A stretch of DNA of 36,259 nucleotides from Candidatus Poribacteria bacterium (GCA_021295735.1 JAGWBU010000045.1:1-36259); one strand, 5' to 3'; positions 25,808-34,889 are shown, counted from the stretch's first letter. Made by a program: numbers and translations. The notes: a model not told the origin generated them from the letters alone.

Positions 25808-28411
25808 TTAGGTTTTTGGTTGATAGCTATTCTTTAACGACTCCCATTCAACCTTTGTATCAAATTGCTGAGAGATTTTTGGTAATTGACTCCTCTTACT
25901 TTGAAATATGCTGGTGAAAGCGGAATTTGTCTGAACAAAAATTTCTTCAGCTAAGAAAGGAGTAATCGGAGCAAGATATTGTAAAATGGCTGTGAATATT
26001 GATGAAAAAGCAAGTTGTGCAGAGACTACCCCTTTAGCTACTTTTTTCGCAGCACAAAATTCGATATAAAATTGAAGATCTGTACGACAGAAATCTAATA
26101 ATAATTGCCACATACCATAAAAATCTCTTTCTGTGTAAGCTGCCTCAACACTGCTGAGAAGTTGATTAGTCAAAGAAATGGCAAGTGCATCATGTTTCAA
26201 TAATATTTCACAAACATTCGCGTCAGGTTTATTAGAGGTGGTCATACGTTTATTAGAATTAGTCCTATTCTGCAGATCAGATAGCAATTGGACTGCCTGA
26301 TTTAATACCTCTTTAAGTTGTCCGTATTTTTGATTGTACACCTCTATCAACTCTTCAAGTTGTTTAGTGTCATCTTCTTTAAGTTGAACTTGATGTAAGT
26401 CTGGCACTATTGAGATTAGGCGTAGAACATCCGCAGGATATTTTTTATACAAATTTTCTTCTATCACGGTGTCCCAAACTTCTTCAGCAATACTGTTTAG
26501 TTTTAAGAATTTAAAGGGTTGGCTCTCTTTAGTAGGTCGACTCAGTTGAAGTGATGCTGAAAGCACACTCAACTCTCTTAACCATTTTAAGAAAGCGGCA
26601 CGGGGTGCAAAAGTAACATTCGTGCAAGACCCAATAATTGGTTTTTTGAAATCTGATGTATCAAGTGCCTGAAGTAGGTTAGCAAAATGACTTTCAATGT
26701 AAGTAGCCTCTTTTCGGAAGTCCTTTGAATGGCAATGTATGCAGACCGTATCTGCGGGTAATAGTTCTTCTACGCTCAGACGGAACCAGTGTTCCGAACC
26801 GCGTCGGATAGAACTACGAACTGCCCGAAGCGTTTTTTTATCTGTAATAATATTGTTGCAACTATCACACATCAGAATTGGGAGCGGTATTCCCCATTGG
26901 CGTTGCGAAGAAATTGGCATATCGGAGGCATTCATCATTTCACTTTGAATGTCCCCCCGTATTTCGTCGTCGTAATGCGCCCAATATTCTGGTAAATTTG
27001 AGACATCTTCTTGAATATTGCTGGAGGTAATGGAAAATACCCAGTGCCTGTAAGGACGCGAAACTGACAAACCATTACAGTGTTGACATTCAAGTTGTTT
27101 TATTTTATGTTTTCTTCCTTTAATTAAGCCCCCACGATTCTCTAATTCATCAGTAATAAGTTGAATCGCGTTAGACAATTTTAATCCGCATAAGGCATCC
27201 GCATCTTCTGTAAACCTGCCAGTTTCATCAAAAATGGGTGTTGTTGGAGTAGATGATATAAATTTTGCTTTGGCAGAGTTATCAATGCTTGCTAACACAT
27301 TGGAAATACTATAACTAAGCAAATGATGTGCAGGGTTTAGAGGTATGATGCCCTCCATCAATTCCTTTTTTTGTGATGAATCAGAAATGGTTCCAACTAT
27401 TTTTTCTGGTAATAAATAAAAAGGTAGATCAGTTAGTGAGAATAGCGGGTGTGAGACAGTACAATTGTTAAACTGTGTTGCTTTTAATTTTCCAATAGGT
27501 ACAGGATATTTCTTACGTTTAGTGTTTGGATCAACAAATTTTTTCAATTGCTGTTCAGAAAAAATTAGATATTGGTTTTCAAATTCGGTGAGTAAAAAGG
27601 TGGCATTTTCAAAAATTCCCATTGCGATCATTCCTGCAATCCGCCACAATTGAGACAGTGGAAAACGCGCAACGAAAAAGACATCTTTTCCAAATTCTTC
27701 AAAACCGCTGTTGAGTGGAAACTTTACATAGGTATCTAAAACGCTATTGGAAACCGGTGTAACTGTTTTTCCTGTTTCCAACGGTGAAGCACATTTTGGA
27801 CACCAATGGCTGAGTTTCAATTCATCACGTAAGAATTTAGTGTCTCGTAATCTATCAAAGTAGCTAAAGAGTTTAGTCTCATGACGTGCCTCCAATGTTT
27901 TTTCAGCGGAAGTCCAATCTGCAAAAATACCGAGTTTCTGTAATTTCTGTTCTTGCGTTTTTAATTGTTCACTGTAAAGTTGTCTACACTGCTTTCGAAA
28001 ATTGATGATATTTCCTGAAACTGTAGCCATTTTTTCTTTTATTACGGTCGCTTCAACGCTAAAGGGAAAGGTTTCCCAAAACGGCGAATATACAACACTA
28101 CGTCCCCGGAGCATTTCACATTTGAGGAAAATATCTTGATAAATTTTTCTTCGAAGTGTGTCAAGGCTTAGTGCATCCACAGGCGTTGGCATTTCTCTGA
28201 TCACATAGGTTGGCGACACGGCATTTTTTTCTTCAACCTTGTAGACATTTTGAGTTGTCCACAATTTAAGAATTTCTGCTTCGTGGGAACTATGTAAAAC
28301 GTCCTCAGTCTGAACTGAGTTTAACTTCTTTTTCTTAGATTTAGTACTGGAACGTTTAACTGTAGTGTCCTTTGGGGAAGAATTTGCCTTTTTCATAAAG
28401 CAAGTGGTCAT
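25808..28411 (-). CDS. IleRS-like protein lacking class I catalytic motifs
   Basis: The 867-aa product aligns along its length with isoleucyl-tRNA synthetase: MLRGRSVVYSPFWETFPFSVE (110), WCPKCASPLE (203), TPIFDETGRFTEDAD (391), ISSQRQWGIPLPI (500; IleRS ISRQRYWGVP), ELLPADTVCIHC (549), KKYPADVLRL (656) and LQYLAPITPFLAEEIF (810). The catalytic parts are gone. HIGH aligns to SLDT (82-85) and KMSKS to SIAEE (640-644). The GSDQHRGWF region reads GSCTNVTFAPRAAF, and the TTTPWTLP editing strand reads ARFPLSQLWRIAG. Four CXXC pairs remain (204, 442, 515, 557). The first 30 residues are very lysine- and serine-rich. It cannot be a normal synthetase. It occupies the standard ileS place between yggT and lspA. 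The intact frame argues for a retained, non-catalytic role; a true IleRS must be elsewhere. Confidence 0.85.
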   Translation of the reverse strand: MTTCFMKKANSSPKDTTVKRSSTKSKKKKLNSVQTEDVLHSSHEAEILKLWTTQNVYKVEEKNAVSPTYVIREMPTPVDALSLDTLRRKIYQDIFLKCEMLRGRSVVYSPFWETFPFSVEATVIKEKMATVSGNIINFRKQCRQLYSEQLKTQEQKLQKLGIFADWTSAEKTLEARHETKLFSYFDRLRDTKFLRDELKLSHWCPKCASPLETGKTVTPVSNSVLDTYVKFPLNSGFEEFGKDVFFVARFPLSQLWRIAGMIAMGIFENATFLLTEFENQYLIFSEQQLKKFVDPNTKRKKYPVPIGKLKATQFNNCTVSHPLFSLTDLPFYLLPEKIVGTISDSSQKKELMEGIIPLNPAHHLLSYSISNVLASIDNSAKAKFISSTPTTPIFDETGRFTEDADALCGLKLSNAIQLITDELENRGGLIKGRKHKIKQLECQHCNGLSVSRPYRHWVFSITSSNIQEDVSNLPEYWAHYDDEIRGDIQSEMMNASDMPISSQRQWGIPLPILMCDSCNNIITDKKTLRAVRSSIRRGSEHWFRLSVEELLPADTVCIHCHSKDFRKEATYIESHFANLLQALDTSDFKKPIIGSCTNVTFAPRAAFLKWLRELSVLSASLQLSRPTKESQPFKFLKLNSIAEEVWDTVIEENLYKKYPADVLRLISIVPDLHQVQLKEDDTKQLEELIEVYNQKYGQLKEVLNQAVQLLSDLQNRTNSNKRMTTSNKPDANVCEILLKHDALAISLTNQLLSSVEAAYTERDFYGMWQLLLDFCRTDLQFYIEFCAAKKVAKGVVSAQLAFSSIFTAILQYLAPITPFLAEEIFVQTNSAFTSIFQSKRSQLPKISQQFDTKVEWESLKNSYQPKT

Positions 28412-28471
28412 TCCTAATAGATAGGATGAAATTGTGAAATAGTTTGATATATGCCGAACTCAATAAATAAT

Positions 28472-28741
28472 TTACGAAGGACGCAACCATGAACTGAGAA
28501 TTTGTAAGAGAACAATTAACACTATTGGCGAAAAGTCAATACCGATATTGCGAGTCATCGGATAAATTAGGTTTCGAATAGGTTGTAATACCGGATCGAC
28601 CAATTGACCTGTGGCCACATAGATTCGACGAACGACTAAATTTTGCGTTCCGAACACTATCCATGAAAGTAACACGTTAGCGATAACAATTACCATGTAA
28701 ATATCAAGAAGGTGACTGAGCAATTTGGCAAGAATAGGCAT
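28472..28741 (-). CDS. yggT: YggT family membrane protein
   Basis: A short (89 aa) inner-membrane protein of two helices, with LLDIYMVIVIANVLLSWIV, the conserved loop GQLVDPVLQPIRNLIYP and a second helix SPIVLIVLLQILSSW. Relatives (YggT/YlmG) sit in division gene clusters with yggS, proC and divIVA, as here with yggS-proC, and are linked to envelope stability or division, but no biochemical role is known. The gap to proC is 16 nt. Confidence 0.93.
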   Translation of the reverse strand: MPILAKLLSHLLDIYMVIVIANVLLSWIVFGTQNLVVRRIYVATGQLVDPVLQPIRNLIYPMTRNIGIDFSPIVLIVLLQILSSWLRPS

Positions 28742-28757
28742 TACGGTTATTCCCTTC

Positions 28758-29576
28758 CTATTTTACCGTGTCAAGTTGTTTGGCACGTTCCGTTGCAGCA
28801 AGTATTGCCTCGGCAAGTGTTGCGCGCAAACCACCTCGTTCAAGTGCGTGGAGTCCTGCAGCTGTTGTCCCACCCGGTGTTGTGACTCGGTTTTTCAGGA
28901 CAGCAGGATGTTCTTGGGATTGTGCTAACATTGAAGCTGCACCCAAAACTGTGTGTATCGCCAAAGTTTGCGCGTCTTGCCGTGGCAAACCGACATGGAC
29001 ACCGGCATCTGCTAATGCTTCTATAAAAAGCGCAACATAAGCAGGACCACTGCCGCTGACTCCTGTAACCGCATTTAGGTGTCGTTCCTCCAATATTAAT
29101 GTAGTTCCGCAAGTGTTGAATACCTTTTGCGCTATGGCGAGATGTTGCTCATCAGCAGCACTGCCTGCTGTCAACACAGAGATTGCCGCTTCAACCGAAG
29201 CTGCTATATTTGGCATCACGCGAACAATTGGAGGCGGGGTTTTAAAATATGATTCGAGCGTTTCAGTCGCGACGCCAGCTGCGATGCTTATAATCCATTG
29301 TGGTGATGAGAGACTGTGTGATACCTGTGGTAGAATGTGCGGTACCGCCACGGGTGGAACGGCACAGAGGATAATATCTGTCTTTTTGATAAGTTCCTCA
29401 ATGTTTGACGTAGCGTTCACACCTTTTTCATCACAGAGTTGGTTAACCAGATTTTTGTCCAGATCGGTAATCCAAATTTGTTGCGCTGGAAACAAGCGTC
29501 CAACGATACTCCTTACGAGTATACCGCCCATCTTTCCGACACCAATCACACCCAATTTTAGGTTGTCTACCACCAT
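28758..29576 (-). CDS. proC: Pyrroline-5-carboxylate reductase
   Basis: Last step of proline synthesis: reduces pyrroline-5-carboxylate with NAD(P)H. The Rossmann fold begins KLGVIGVGKMGGILV. ILCAVPPVAVPHIL, IVRVMPNIAASV, GSGPAYVALFIEALADAGV and the C-terminal TTPGGTTAAGLHALE are diagnostic. The start at 29576 (MVVDNLKLGVIG) has GAGGAG 4 nt upstream and gives 272 aa. A start at 29597 would add seven residues. It is in the cluster yggS-proC-yggT. Confidence 0.96.
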   Translation of the reverse strand: MVVDNLKLGVIGVGKMGGILVRSIVGRLFPAQQIWITDLDKNLVNQLCDEKGVNATSNIEELIKKTDIILCAVPPVAVPHILPQVSHSLSSPQWIISIAAGVATETLESYFKTPPPIVRVMPNIAASVEAAISVLTAGSAADEQHLAIAQKVFNTCGTTLILEERHLNAVTGVSGSGPAYVALFIEALADAGVHVGLPRQDAQTLAIHTVLGAASMLAQSQEHPAVLKNRVTTPGGTTAAGLHALERGGLRATLAEAILAATERAKQLDTVK

Positions 29577-29714
29577 TTTACTCCTCACAATATCCACAGC
29601 GTTAATGAGAACAGATTTATATCAATTGTTTTAACTTCATCAGTAATCACGCAATAAATTGGATCTCACGATAAATAAAACCGAAAATAAGCAAAGTGCG
29701 TAAGTACTATTCTA

Positions 29715-30431
29715 TTAACCTGCGTTTCCGAAAATTGCCCTACCTATCCTAACAAGGTTCGCTCCTTCTTCGATTGCTACCTCAAAATCGTTTGTCATCC
29801 CCATGGAGAGGTACTCCATTGTTATTCCGGGAAACTTCTCAGCCTTTACCTTTTCCGAAAGTGTTCTCAGCAGAGCAAAAGCTGGGCGATTTATTTCTGG
29901 GGAAGAACTTAATACTCCCATTGTCATTAACCCAACAATACGTGCGCCTGAATAGGTAAGCGACTTTTCTATAAAATCCCGCACATCCTCCGAATCTATA
30001 CCAAACTTGCTTGCTTCGCCAGTTGTATTTATTTGAATTAGTATTTCTGTTTGTTGCTTACGTGCTTCTGCCCGCCGTGCTATCTCTGCTAAAAGTCTCA
30101 AACTATCCACTGAGTGGATTAGCGTAAACATATCTAAGGCAGACTTAACTTTATTTCTTTGAAGGTGTCCTACAAGGTGCCATTCACATGCTTGAATGTT
30201 TGGTACTGTTTCACAAAACGATTGAATTAGGTCGAATTTTTGCTGTGCTTCCTGCACACGGTTTTCACCAATATCTGTCGCCCCAGCAGCAAGGACTGTT
30301 TGAATATTTGTTATTGAACGTCCTTTTGTAACCGTAACAAGCTTAATTGAATCCGGTGCGCGACCACTTCGTTCTGCAGCTGCCGCCATACGTTCCTTGA
30401 CACTCGCAAGGTTTTCAACAATCCGATTCAA
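29715..30431 (-). CDS. yggS: PLP homeostasis protein (YggS family)
   Basis: A 238-aa PLP-binding protein of the YggS/PLPBP/YlmE family, a single TIM barrel without known catalysis that keeps pyridoxal phosphate and amino-acid pools in balance. The PLP lysine is K36 in LVTVTKGRS. GENRVQEAQQKF, EWHLVGHLQRNK, IQINTTGEASKFG, GLMTMG and the phosphate-binding LSMGMTNDFEVAIEEGANLVRIGRAIFG are all present. The start is TTG, overlapping the previous stop (TTGA), with GAGGAG 8 nt upstream. Confidence 0.95.
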   Translation of the reverse strand: MNRIVENLASVKERMAAAAERSGRAPDSIKLVTVTKGRSITNIQTVLAAGATDIGENRVQEAQQKFDLIQSFCETVPNIQACEWHLVGHLQRNKVKSALDMFTLIHSVDSLRLLAEIARRAEARKQQTEILIQINTTGEASKFGIDSEDVRDFIEKSLTYSGARIVGLMTMGVLSSSPEINRPAFALLRTLSEKVKAEKFPGITMEYLSMGMTNDFEVAIEEGANLVRIGRAIFGNAG

Positions 30432-30769
30432 TTTTCGTTCTCCTCACGCTGTGAAGTTTCAGGTTCATCCGCAACTATTGAATTCTTCGTAGTTTTACCT
30501 ATTAAGCGTGAATACAGATTTTTCCATTCATCAATGCGGGTAAGTGTCCCGATAAAAACTATCAGTATCCCTAAACTAACAACCCCGATACCGACTACAA
30601 CAAGATGAGTGGCCTCAGTGTAAATTTGGGTTACTCTAACTGCAGTTGGTGTTTCCTTAGATAACTCCTTCTGATATTTTGCAGGATGTACACAACCACG
30701 CATGATAAAGATGAGACCTATAATACTTGTTAAGATTGATAACGATACAAAAAAAGGACGCATTTTCAA
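30428..30769 (-). CDS. Small two-helix membrane protein
   Basis: A 113-aa protein with two hydrophobic helices: VSLSILTSIIGLIFIMRGC (about 9-27) and HLVVVGIGVVSLGILIVFIG (about 55-75). The hydrophilic loop between them is positively charged and the acidic C-terminus ends EPETSQREENEN. I recognise no family. It is translationally coupled to yggS through a TTGA overlap and is the first gene of the long housekeeping operon. The start could be TTG at 30769 or the ATG two codons later. Confidence 0.7.
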   Translation of the reverse strand: MKMRPFFVSLSILTSIIGLIFIMRGCVHPAKYQKELSKETPTAVRVTQIYTEATHLVVVGIGVVSLGILIVFIGTLTRIDEWKNLYSRLIGKTTKNSIVADEPETSQREENEN

Positions 30770-30857
30770 TTCTCACTTTGGTCCCAGACCGAAGGCTAAA
30801 ATCGGTCACTTTATAATACCATTTTTTTATTGGCAATGCAAATTTGTTTCAGGCAGG

Positions 30858-30892
30858 GTTATTTAGTTTTCTATATTTCTGACGCATTTTAT
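30858..30892 (-). repeat. 35-nt repeat, copy B
   Basis: This is the exact reverse complement of 14944-14978. On the minus strand it is preceded by AAAGGGTATG and followed by CCTGCCTGAAAC. It lies 90 nt upstream of the housekeeping operon and 60 nt from the IS4 element. Confidence 0.75.
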
Positions 30893-30950
30893 CATACCCT
30901 TTAATATTTTATTATAATATTTTAGGATGGGTTTCGCTATCGCTCTACCC

Positions 30951-32476
30951 ATAGGTGTCAACTTAAGAACAGATATGTGTCTTTTTAGGTATTAGAAAAG
31001 CGTTGCAAAATGGAGACACCTCTTGCATAATGGAGAAAATAACTTCTACTTATTCCTACAAAAGAGGTGTTCCGATGTCTATTCTAACATAGGTTTCCGA
31101 TAAAATGCAAGAGATACTACAAACCACCGCTAACGCATCAGCTTTGAGTTGCGGGTTCGTCCAAAGAATACGCAAACTTTCCGGAAGTGCTTTCGTCCAG
31201 ATGCTCGTATTCGGGTGGCTTGAAACTCCCGATGCAAGTTATACAGATTTGGCACAAACAGCACGCGCTTAGATGTGCATGTCACCCGTCAAGCGATTGA
31301 AAAACGGATGACTTATGAGGCTGCACAAACCCTAAAATCAACGCTTGAAGTAGCCGCAACACAAGTTATTTCGGCACAACCGCAGACACTCCCTTTGCTA
31401 AAACAGTTCACAGGTGTCTATTTGCAGGACAGCACTTGGATTGCGCTCCCCGATGAACTCCGATCCGTTTGGAAGGAAACCGGTTGTAGAACCGAACATA
31501 AAAAAGCTCCCATAAAACTTCACCTCCGTTTTGATGTGCTCACGGGTGCTTTTGTACACTTCCAACTCACTGATGGTATCATTGCCGATAGCACAGCAGA
31601 AAAGGAGTTTGAACCGCTCTCCGCTGGAAGTTTACGTTTAGCAGACCTCAGCTATTTCTCACTTGACGCGTTTGGAAAACTGACACAAACAGGTGCCTTT
31701 TGGATCACAAGATTGAAAGTAAACTGTAAACTCTTTGATGAACAAGGAGAACCTTTCTGCTTGTATAAGCACCTCAAAGCAACAAACTTAGACACTATAG
31801 ACCAGAACTGCTTCGTTGGCGCAAAGAAGCGTCTGTCAGCACGGCTTGTTGCGCTGCGATGTTCCGAACCAGAAGCAAACAAGCGTCGCCGAAACATCAG
31901 ACGCGATGCTAAACGGAGATGGACAACACCCTCAAAACAACGCTTAAAACTTGCCGGTTGGGACATCTACATTACAAATATTGGGACGACACGACTTACC
32001 GCCGAACAGGTTGCCACTATCACCCGGATACGATGGCAAGTTGAGTTGATGTTTAAATCCTTCAAAAGCGTTGGTAAGGTGAATACATCCCGCAGCACCA
32101 AACCTGAGCGTCCCTTATGTGAGGTGTCCGCCAAACTCATCGCACAACTTATAAGACACTGGATTATGTTAGCAACTGGATGGAAATGTATGCGACACGA
32201 TCTCATCAAAACAGCAAAACTTATTGGGAGGCACGCACGCACACTCACAATGAGTTTTCACAAATCTAAAACAGCTTTTTATAGAACACTTAGATACATA
32301 AAACAGGGTGGACGATACAGCGACTATGGAAAACATAGAGCAGGAAAGCGGACAACTTATACCAAATTAACGAGAATTGCATTGTTTTCATTGCCGATGG
32401 TAAGGGCGGGCACAGAGGGGTAATTTGGTATTACAGGCAACTAAAGAATGCTGAAAATCCTTAAGTTGACACCTAT
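30951..32476 (+). mobile_element. IS4-family insertion sequence, inactive
   Basis: The 1,526-bp element is bounded by perfect 17-bp inverted ends ATAGGTGTCAACTTAAG (30951-30967) and its complement (32460-32476). It holds one transposase gene, broken at the 5' part. Immediately outside both ends, in mirror orientation, are GGGTTTCGC...GCTCTACCC repeats (30929-30950 and 32477-32498), so the total inverted symmetry is 39 bp. No direct target duplication is visible at either boundary choice. A further solo end (AGGCGTCAACTTAAG) follows at 32501-32515. Confidence 0.8.
31075..32423 (+). pseudogene. IS4-family transposase, broken
   Basis: The gene starts at ATG 31075 after AAAGAGGTGTTCCG and encodes MSILT, then an in-frame TAG (31090-31092) and VSDKMQEILQ onward to TDLAQTARA. 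A one-base deletion near 31269 shifts the frame. From about 31275 to 32423 the frame is open for 382 codons. This part has the DDE-type features of IS4 transposases: LQDSTWIALPDEL, LRLADLSYFSLDAF, and the YREK-like region ITRIRWQVELMFKSFKS with the catalytic glutamate. Two breaks in the N-terminal fifth make it non-functional unless translation restarts at GTG 31275. Confidence 0.85.
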
Positions 32477-32870
32477 GGGTAGAGCGAACGCGAAACCCAT
32501 AGGCGTCAACTTAAGCACATAATTACCGGATTGTCTCTTGTGGAAGTGAATCAACGCCAAATGCGCTTGGTAGAATGCGCGCATGGCATTCTACATGATT
32601 TGTCGGGTTTGTAACCCCCGATTTTGTGAACCTAAACTAATTAAATCGGGGTTACAAACCCGCAGCATGCCACACGCGCATGCTGCGTTGATTCGCTATG
32701 GGTGTCGCTTTCGCTCTACCCAACCTACGAATTTATTCCGAAATATTGAAATCTTCAAAAGGTTTTCCGTCAGCATCCGTAATCCGCAGATAGAATCCCC
32801 AATCCTTTTCCTCATTACAAACTTTGACAAGAATTGTGTTTATACCTGCTTTGAGCGTAACCAGAATAAT
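32424..32870. repeat. Repeat mosaic between IS4 element and TPR gene
   Basis: There is no gene here. In order: the IS right end (32460-32476), a GGGT...ACCC repeat (32477-32498), a solo IS end motif (32498-32515), GTGAATCAACGCCAAATGC (32546-32564), the hairpin TAGAATGC-GCGCATG-GCATTCTA (32571-32593), a 20-bp hairpin with arms at 32604-32624 and 32643-32662 (CGGGTTTGTAACCCC), the hairpin CGCAGCATGC-CACACGC-GCATGCTGCG (32661-32687) and another GGGTGTCGC...TACCCAACCTAC unit (32700-32728). Confidence 0.75.
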
Positions 32871-32880
32871 GTTTTAAAAT

Positions 32881-34881
32881 TTAATCAGTAATCATTGACA
32901 CAGAACCTGAATACTCCGGTGGGATGGAATTTTTCAACGCATTTAACATTTGAATGTAACGTTCTTTGTCGTTAGCATTCTTGCTTGCGTCAGCGATCTG
33001 TTTCCAGATATAGTCCGATGAAGAATTGGCAGATAACATACTGAAAGCGTATTTATAGTATCGAAGCGCATCATCATAGAGATCATTCGCAATGCATGCA
33101 TGTCCAAGTGTCATGGGGTAGTAATAACTCGTCCCCGTATCCTCTTGTAACGCACGTTTCGCATATTTTAGTGTTGTTTCTGGAAGAACTCCCTTTTCAA
33201 GAAGTTCTTCAGCAAACCAACGTTGATATTTTGCGCTCTGTAGATTTCCTTCCTTCTCTCTCATTTGCAACCACTCGACGTAGGCAAGTTCAGCTTTATC
33301 GGATTCACCTATTTTATTGTAGAGGTCTCCTAAAAGTTCGTACAAGACTACACTCTCCTGCATTTTAGGTTCTATTTCTTCAAGGATAGCAACGAGTTTG
33401 TGCTCTTGTCCTTCGTCAACGTAAAGCTTGGAGATAGCGCGAATTAAGGAATCATGCCTCGCTTGTGTCAAAGGTGCGTCTAATGCTCGGAGATATACCG
33501 CTTCAGCATCTGATATCTGGTTCAGTTTTATATATAAATTTGCTAACAGATTGCGGGATTGGTATATTTTTGGATTAAGTTCTATCGCTTTTTCATAATA
33601 GACTACTGCTTTTCTCAAGTTCTCATTCTTTACATTTCCAAAAATTGGACGGGTGTAAGGTTCAAGTTTAGCATTTCCGATAAGTTTACCATCATTTTTA
33701 TTCGGTGAACTATCGGAAGTGCGTCCCTGCGTTTCAGCGTCAAATTTCCAATATCCGACTAAACCGGATTCATCTCCCTTCAACTGCTTGTTCATATCGG
33801 AACGAATTTCATTTTCAGTACGTGCAATGTTCCACACACGCACCTCATCAATTTGTCCGATAAAAGAAGCATGATCCCACCTTTCTTCTTCATGAGAACA
33901 ACCGATACGGAATGGAAGTGTGGTTTTACGTAAATGTAACGCCTGTTTAAAGTCATTTCTTCCAACTTCAGCACCGTTGAGATATAACTTCATGATGTCA
34001 TTTTTAGCATCAATTGTTCCCGCAACATGGTACCATTTATTTTTTTCAATCGTATCTGGCGGAGACCAGATAAATTTCTGTGGATGTCCGTCCGGTGATA
34101 CATTAAAGAGAATTTTGCCTTCATCAAACAACCAAAGTGTGAATTGACGATGCGAAATGTCCGGAATCCGTCTGTCTCCTTTGAATAACACAGTCGTATA
34201 GATGTTTAGAAAATCTGTGGGTTTGATCCATGCAGAGATCGTAACTTGCTCGGAAATATTGTTAATGGTCTCGCTGTCCACGATTTCGACATAACTCCCA
34301 TTTCCATCTAAGCTAAGTGCATTGCTTTCTATTACTTTGTCTATCGGACGATCCACTCTTTGAAACATATCCCCCAACTTTATGTACCACCGGACATTTT
34401 CAGGTTGCAGTTTAGTAAGTTTTTGATACTGCTCAATTGCTTGTTTAATTTTATCTGTAGCTTCATAACTTTTGGCAAGTTCCAAGATGAGGTTGGGATC
34501 GTTAGGGTTCTTTTCAACCTCATTCAGTTGTTGCAGGATCAATTTTTCATTGGGTTTTCGTTCTCCGGAGATTTCACGGATCGCTCTTTTTGCTATATTT
34601 TGTGTGCTGGCACTTCTGGATTTGTTTGCAATTTCCTGATACATATCAACAGCTTCAAGGTTTCGTTTTGTCTCACGGTAACTTTTAGCAAGTATTCCGC
34701 GCAAAGCATCTTGAATCCTATTTTCTGTATCGCTATTACTCTTATCAATCGCGGATTTAGACAGTTCAATTGCCGGTTCAAACATCCTATTTTCACTGCA
34801 AATTGTTGCGAGCGCACCAAGAAAATACACATCATCTTTTTCACTGCAGGATGCAAGTGCCTGTTTAGCTTGATTGAGCAT
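32881..34881 (-). CDS. TPR-LamG-TPR protein, C-terminal part of a split gene
   Basis: The 666-aa frame begins MLNQAKQALASC, in the middle of a TPR unit, and has no ribosome binding site of its own. TPR repeats fill residues 1-180. A LamG/concanavalin A-like beta-sandwich of about 215 aa follows (ALSLDGNGSYVEIVDSETIN ... IGQIDEVRVWNIARTENEI ... GLVGYWKFD). TPRs resume to the end (YYEKAIELNPKIYQSRNLLA, VYLRALDAP, AELAYVEWLQMREKE). LamG domains bind carbohydrates or proteins outside the cell. The preceding frame (34890-36164) reads into this one if one base is gained in an A7 run near 34906, so both are one gene of about 1,095 codons. The partner and role are unknown. Confidence 0.75.
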   Translation of the reverse strand: MLNQAKQALASCSEKDDVYFLGALATICSENRMFEPAIELSKSAIDKSNSDTENRIQDALRGILAKSYRETKRNLEAVDMYQEIANKSRSASTQNIAKRAIREISGERKPNEKLILQQLNEVEKNPNDPNLILELAKSYEATDKIKQAIEQYQKLTKLQPENVRWYIKLGDMFQRVDRPIDKVIESNALSLDGNGSYVEIVDSETINNISEQVTISAWIKPTDFLNIYTTVLFKGDRRIPDISHRQFTLWLFDEGKILFNVSPDGHPQKFIWSPPDTIEKNKWYHVAGTIDAKNDIMKLYLNGAEVGRNDFKQALHLRKTTLPFRIGCSHEEERWDHASFIGQIDEVRVWNIARTENEIRSDMNKQLKGDESGLVGYWKFDAETQGRTSDSSPNKNDGKLIGNAKLEPYTRPIFGNVKNENLRKAVVYYEKAIELNPKIYQSRNLLANLYIKLNQISDAEAVYLRALDAPLTQARHDSLIRAISKLYVDEGQEHKLVAILEEIEPKMQESVVLYELLGDLYNKIGESDKAELAYVEWLQMREKEGNLQSAKYQRWFAEELLEKGVLPETTLKYAKRALQEDTGTSYYYPMTLGHACIANDLYDDALRYYKYAFSMLSANSSSDYIWKQIADASKNANDKERYIQMLNALKNSIPPEYSGSVSMITD

Positions 34882-34889
34882 CTCTTTGG

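Noticed and set aside
30940-32490. Target-site duplication for the IS4 element
   Set aside because: Flanks are mirror images (CTCTACCC and GGGTAGAG), not direct repeats, at any boundary I tried.
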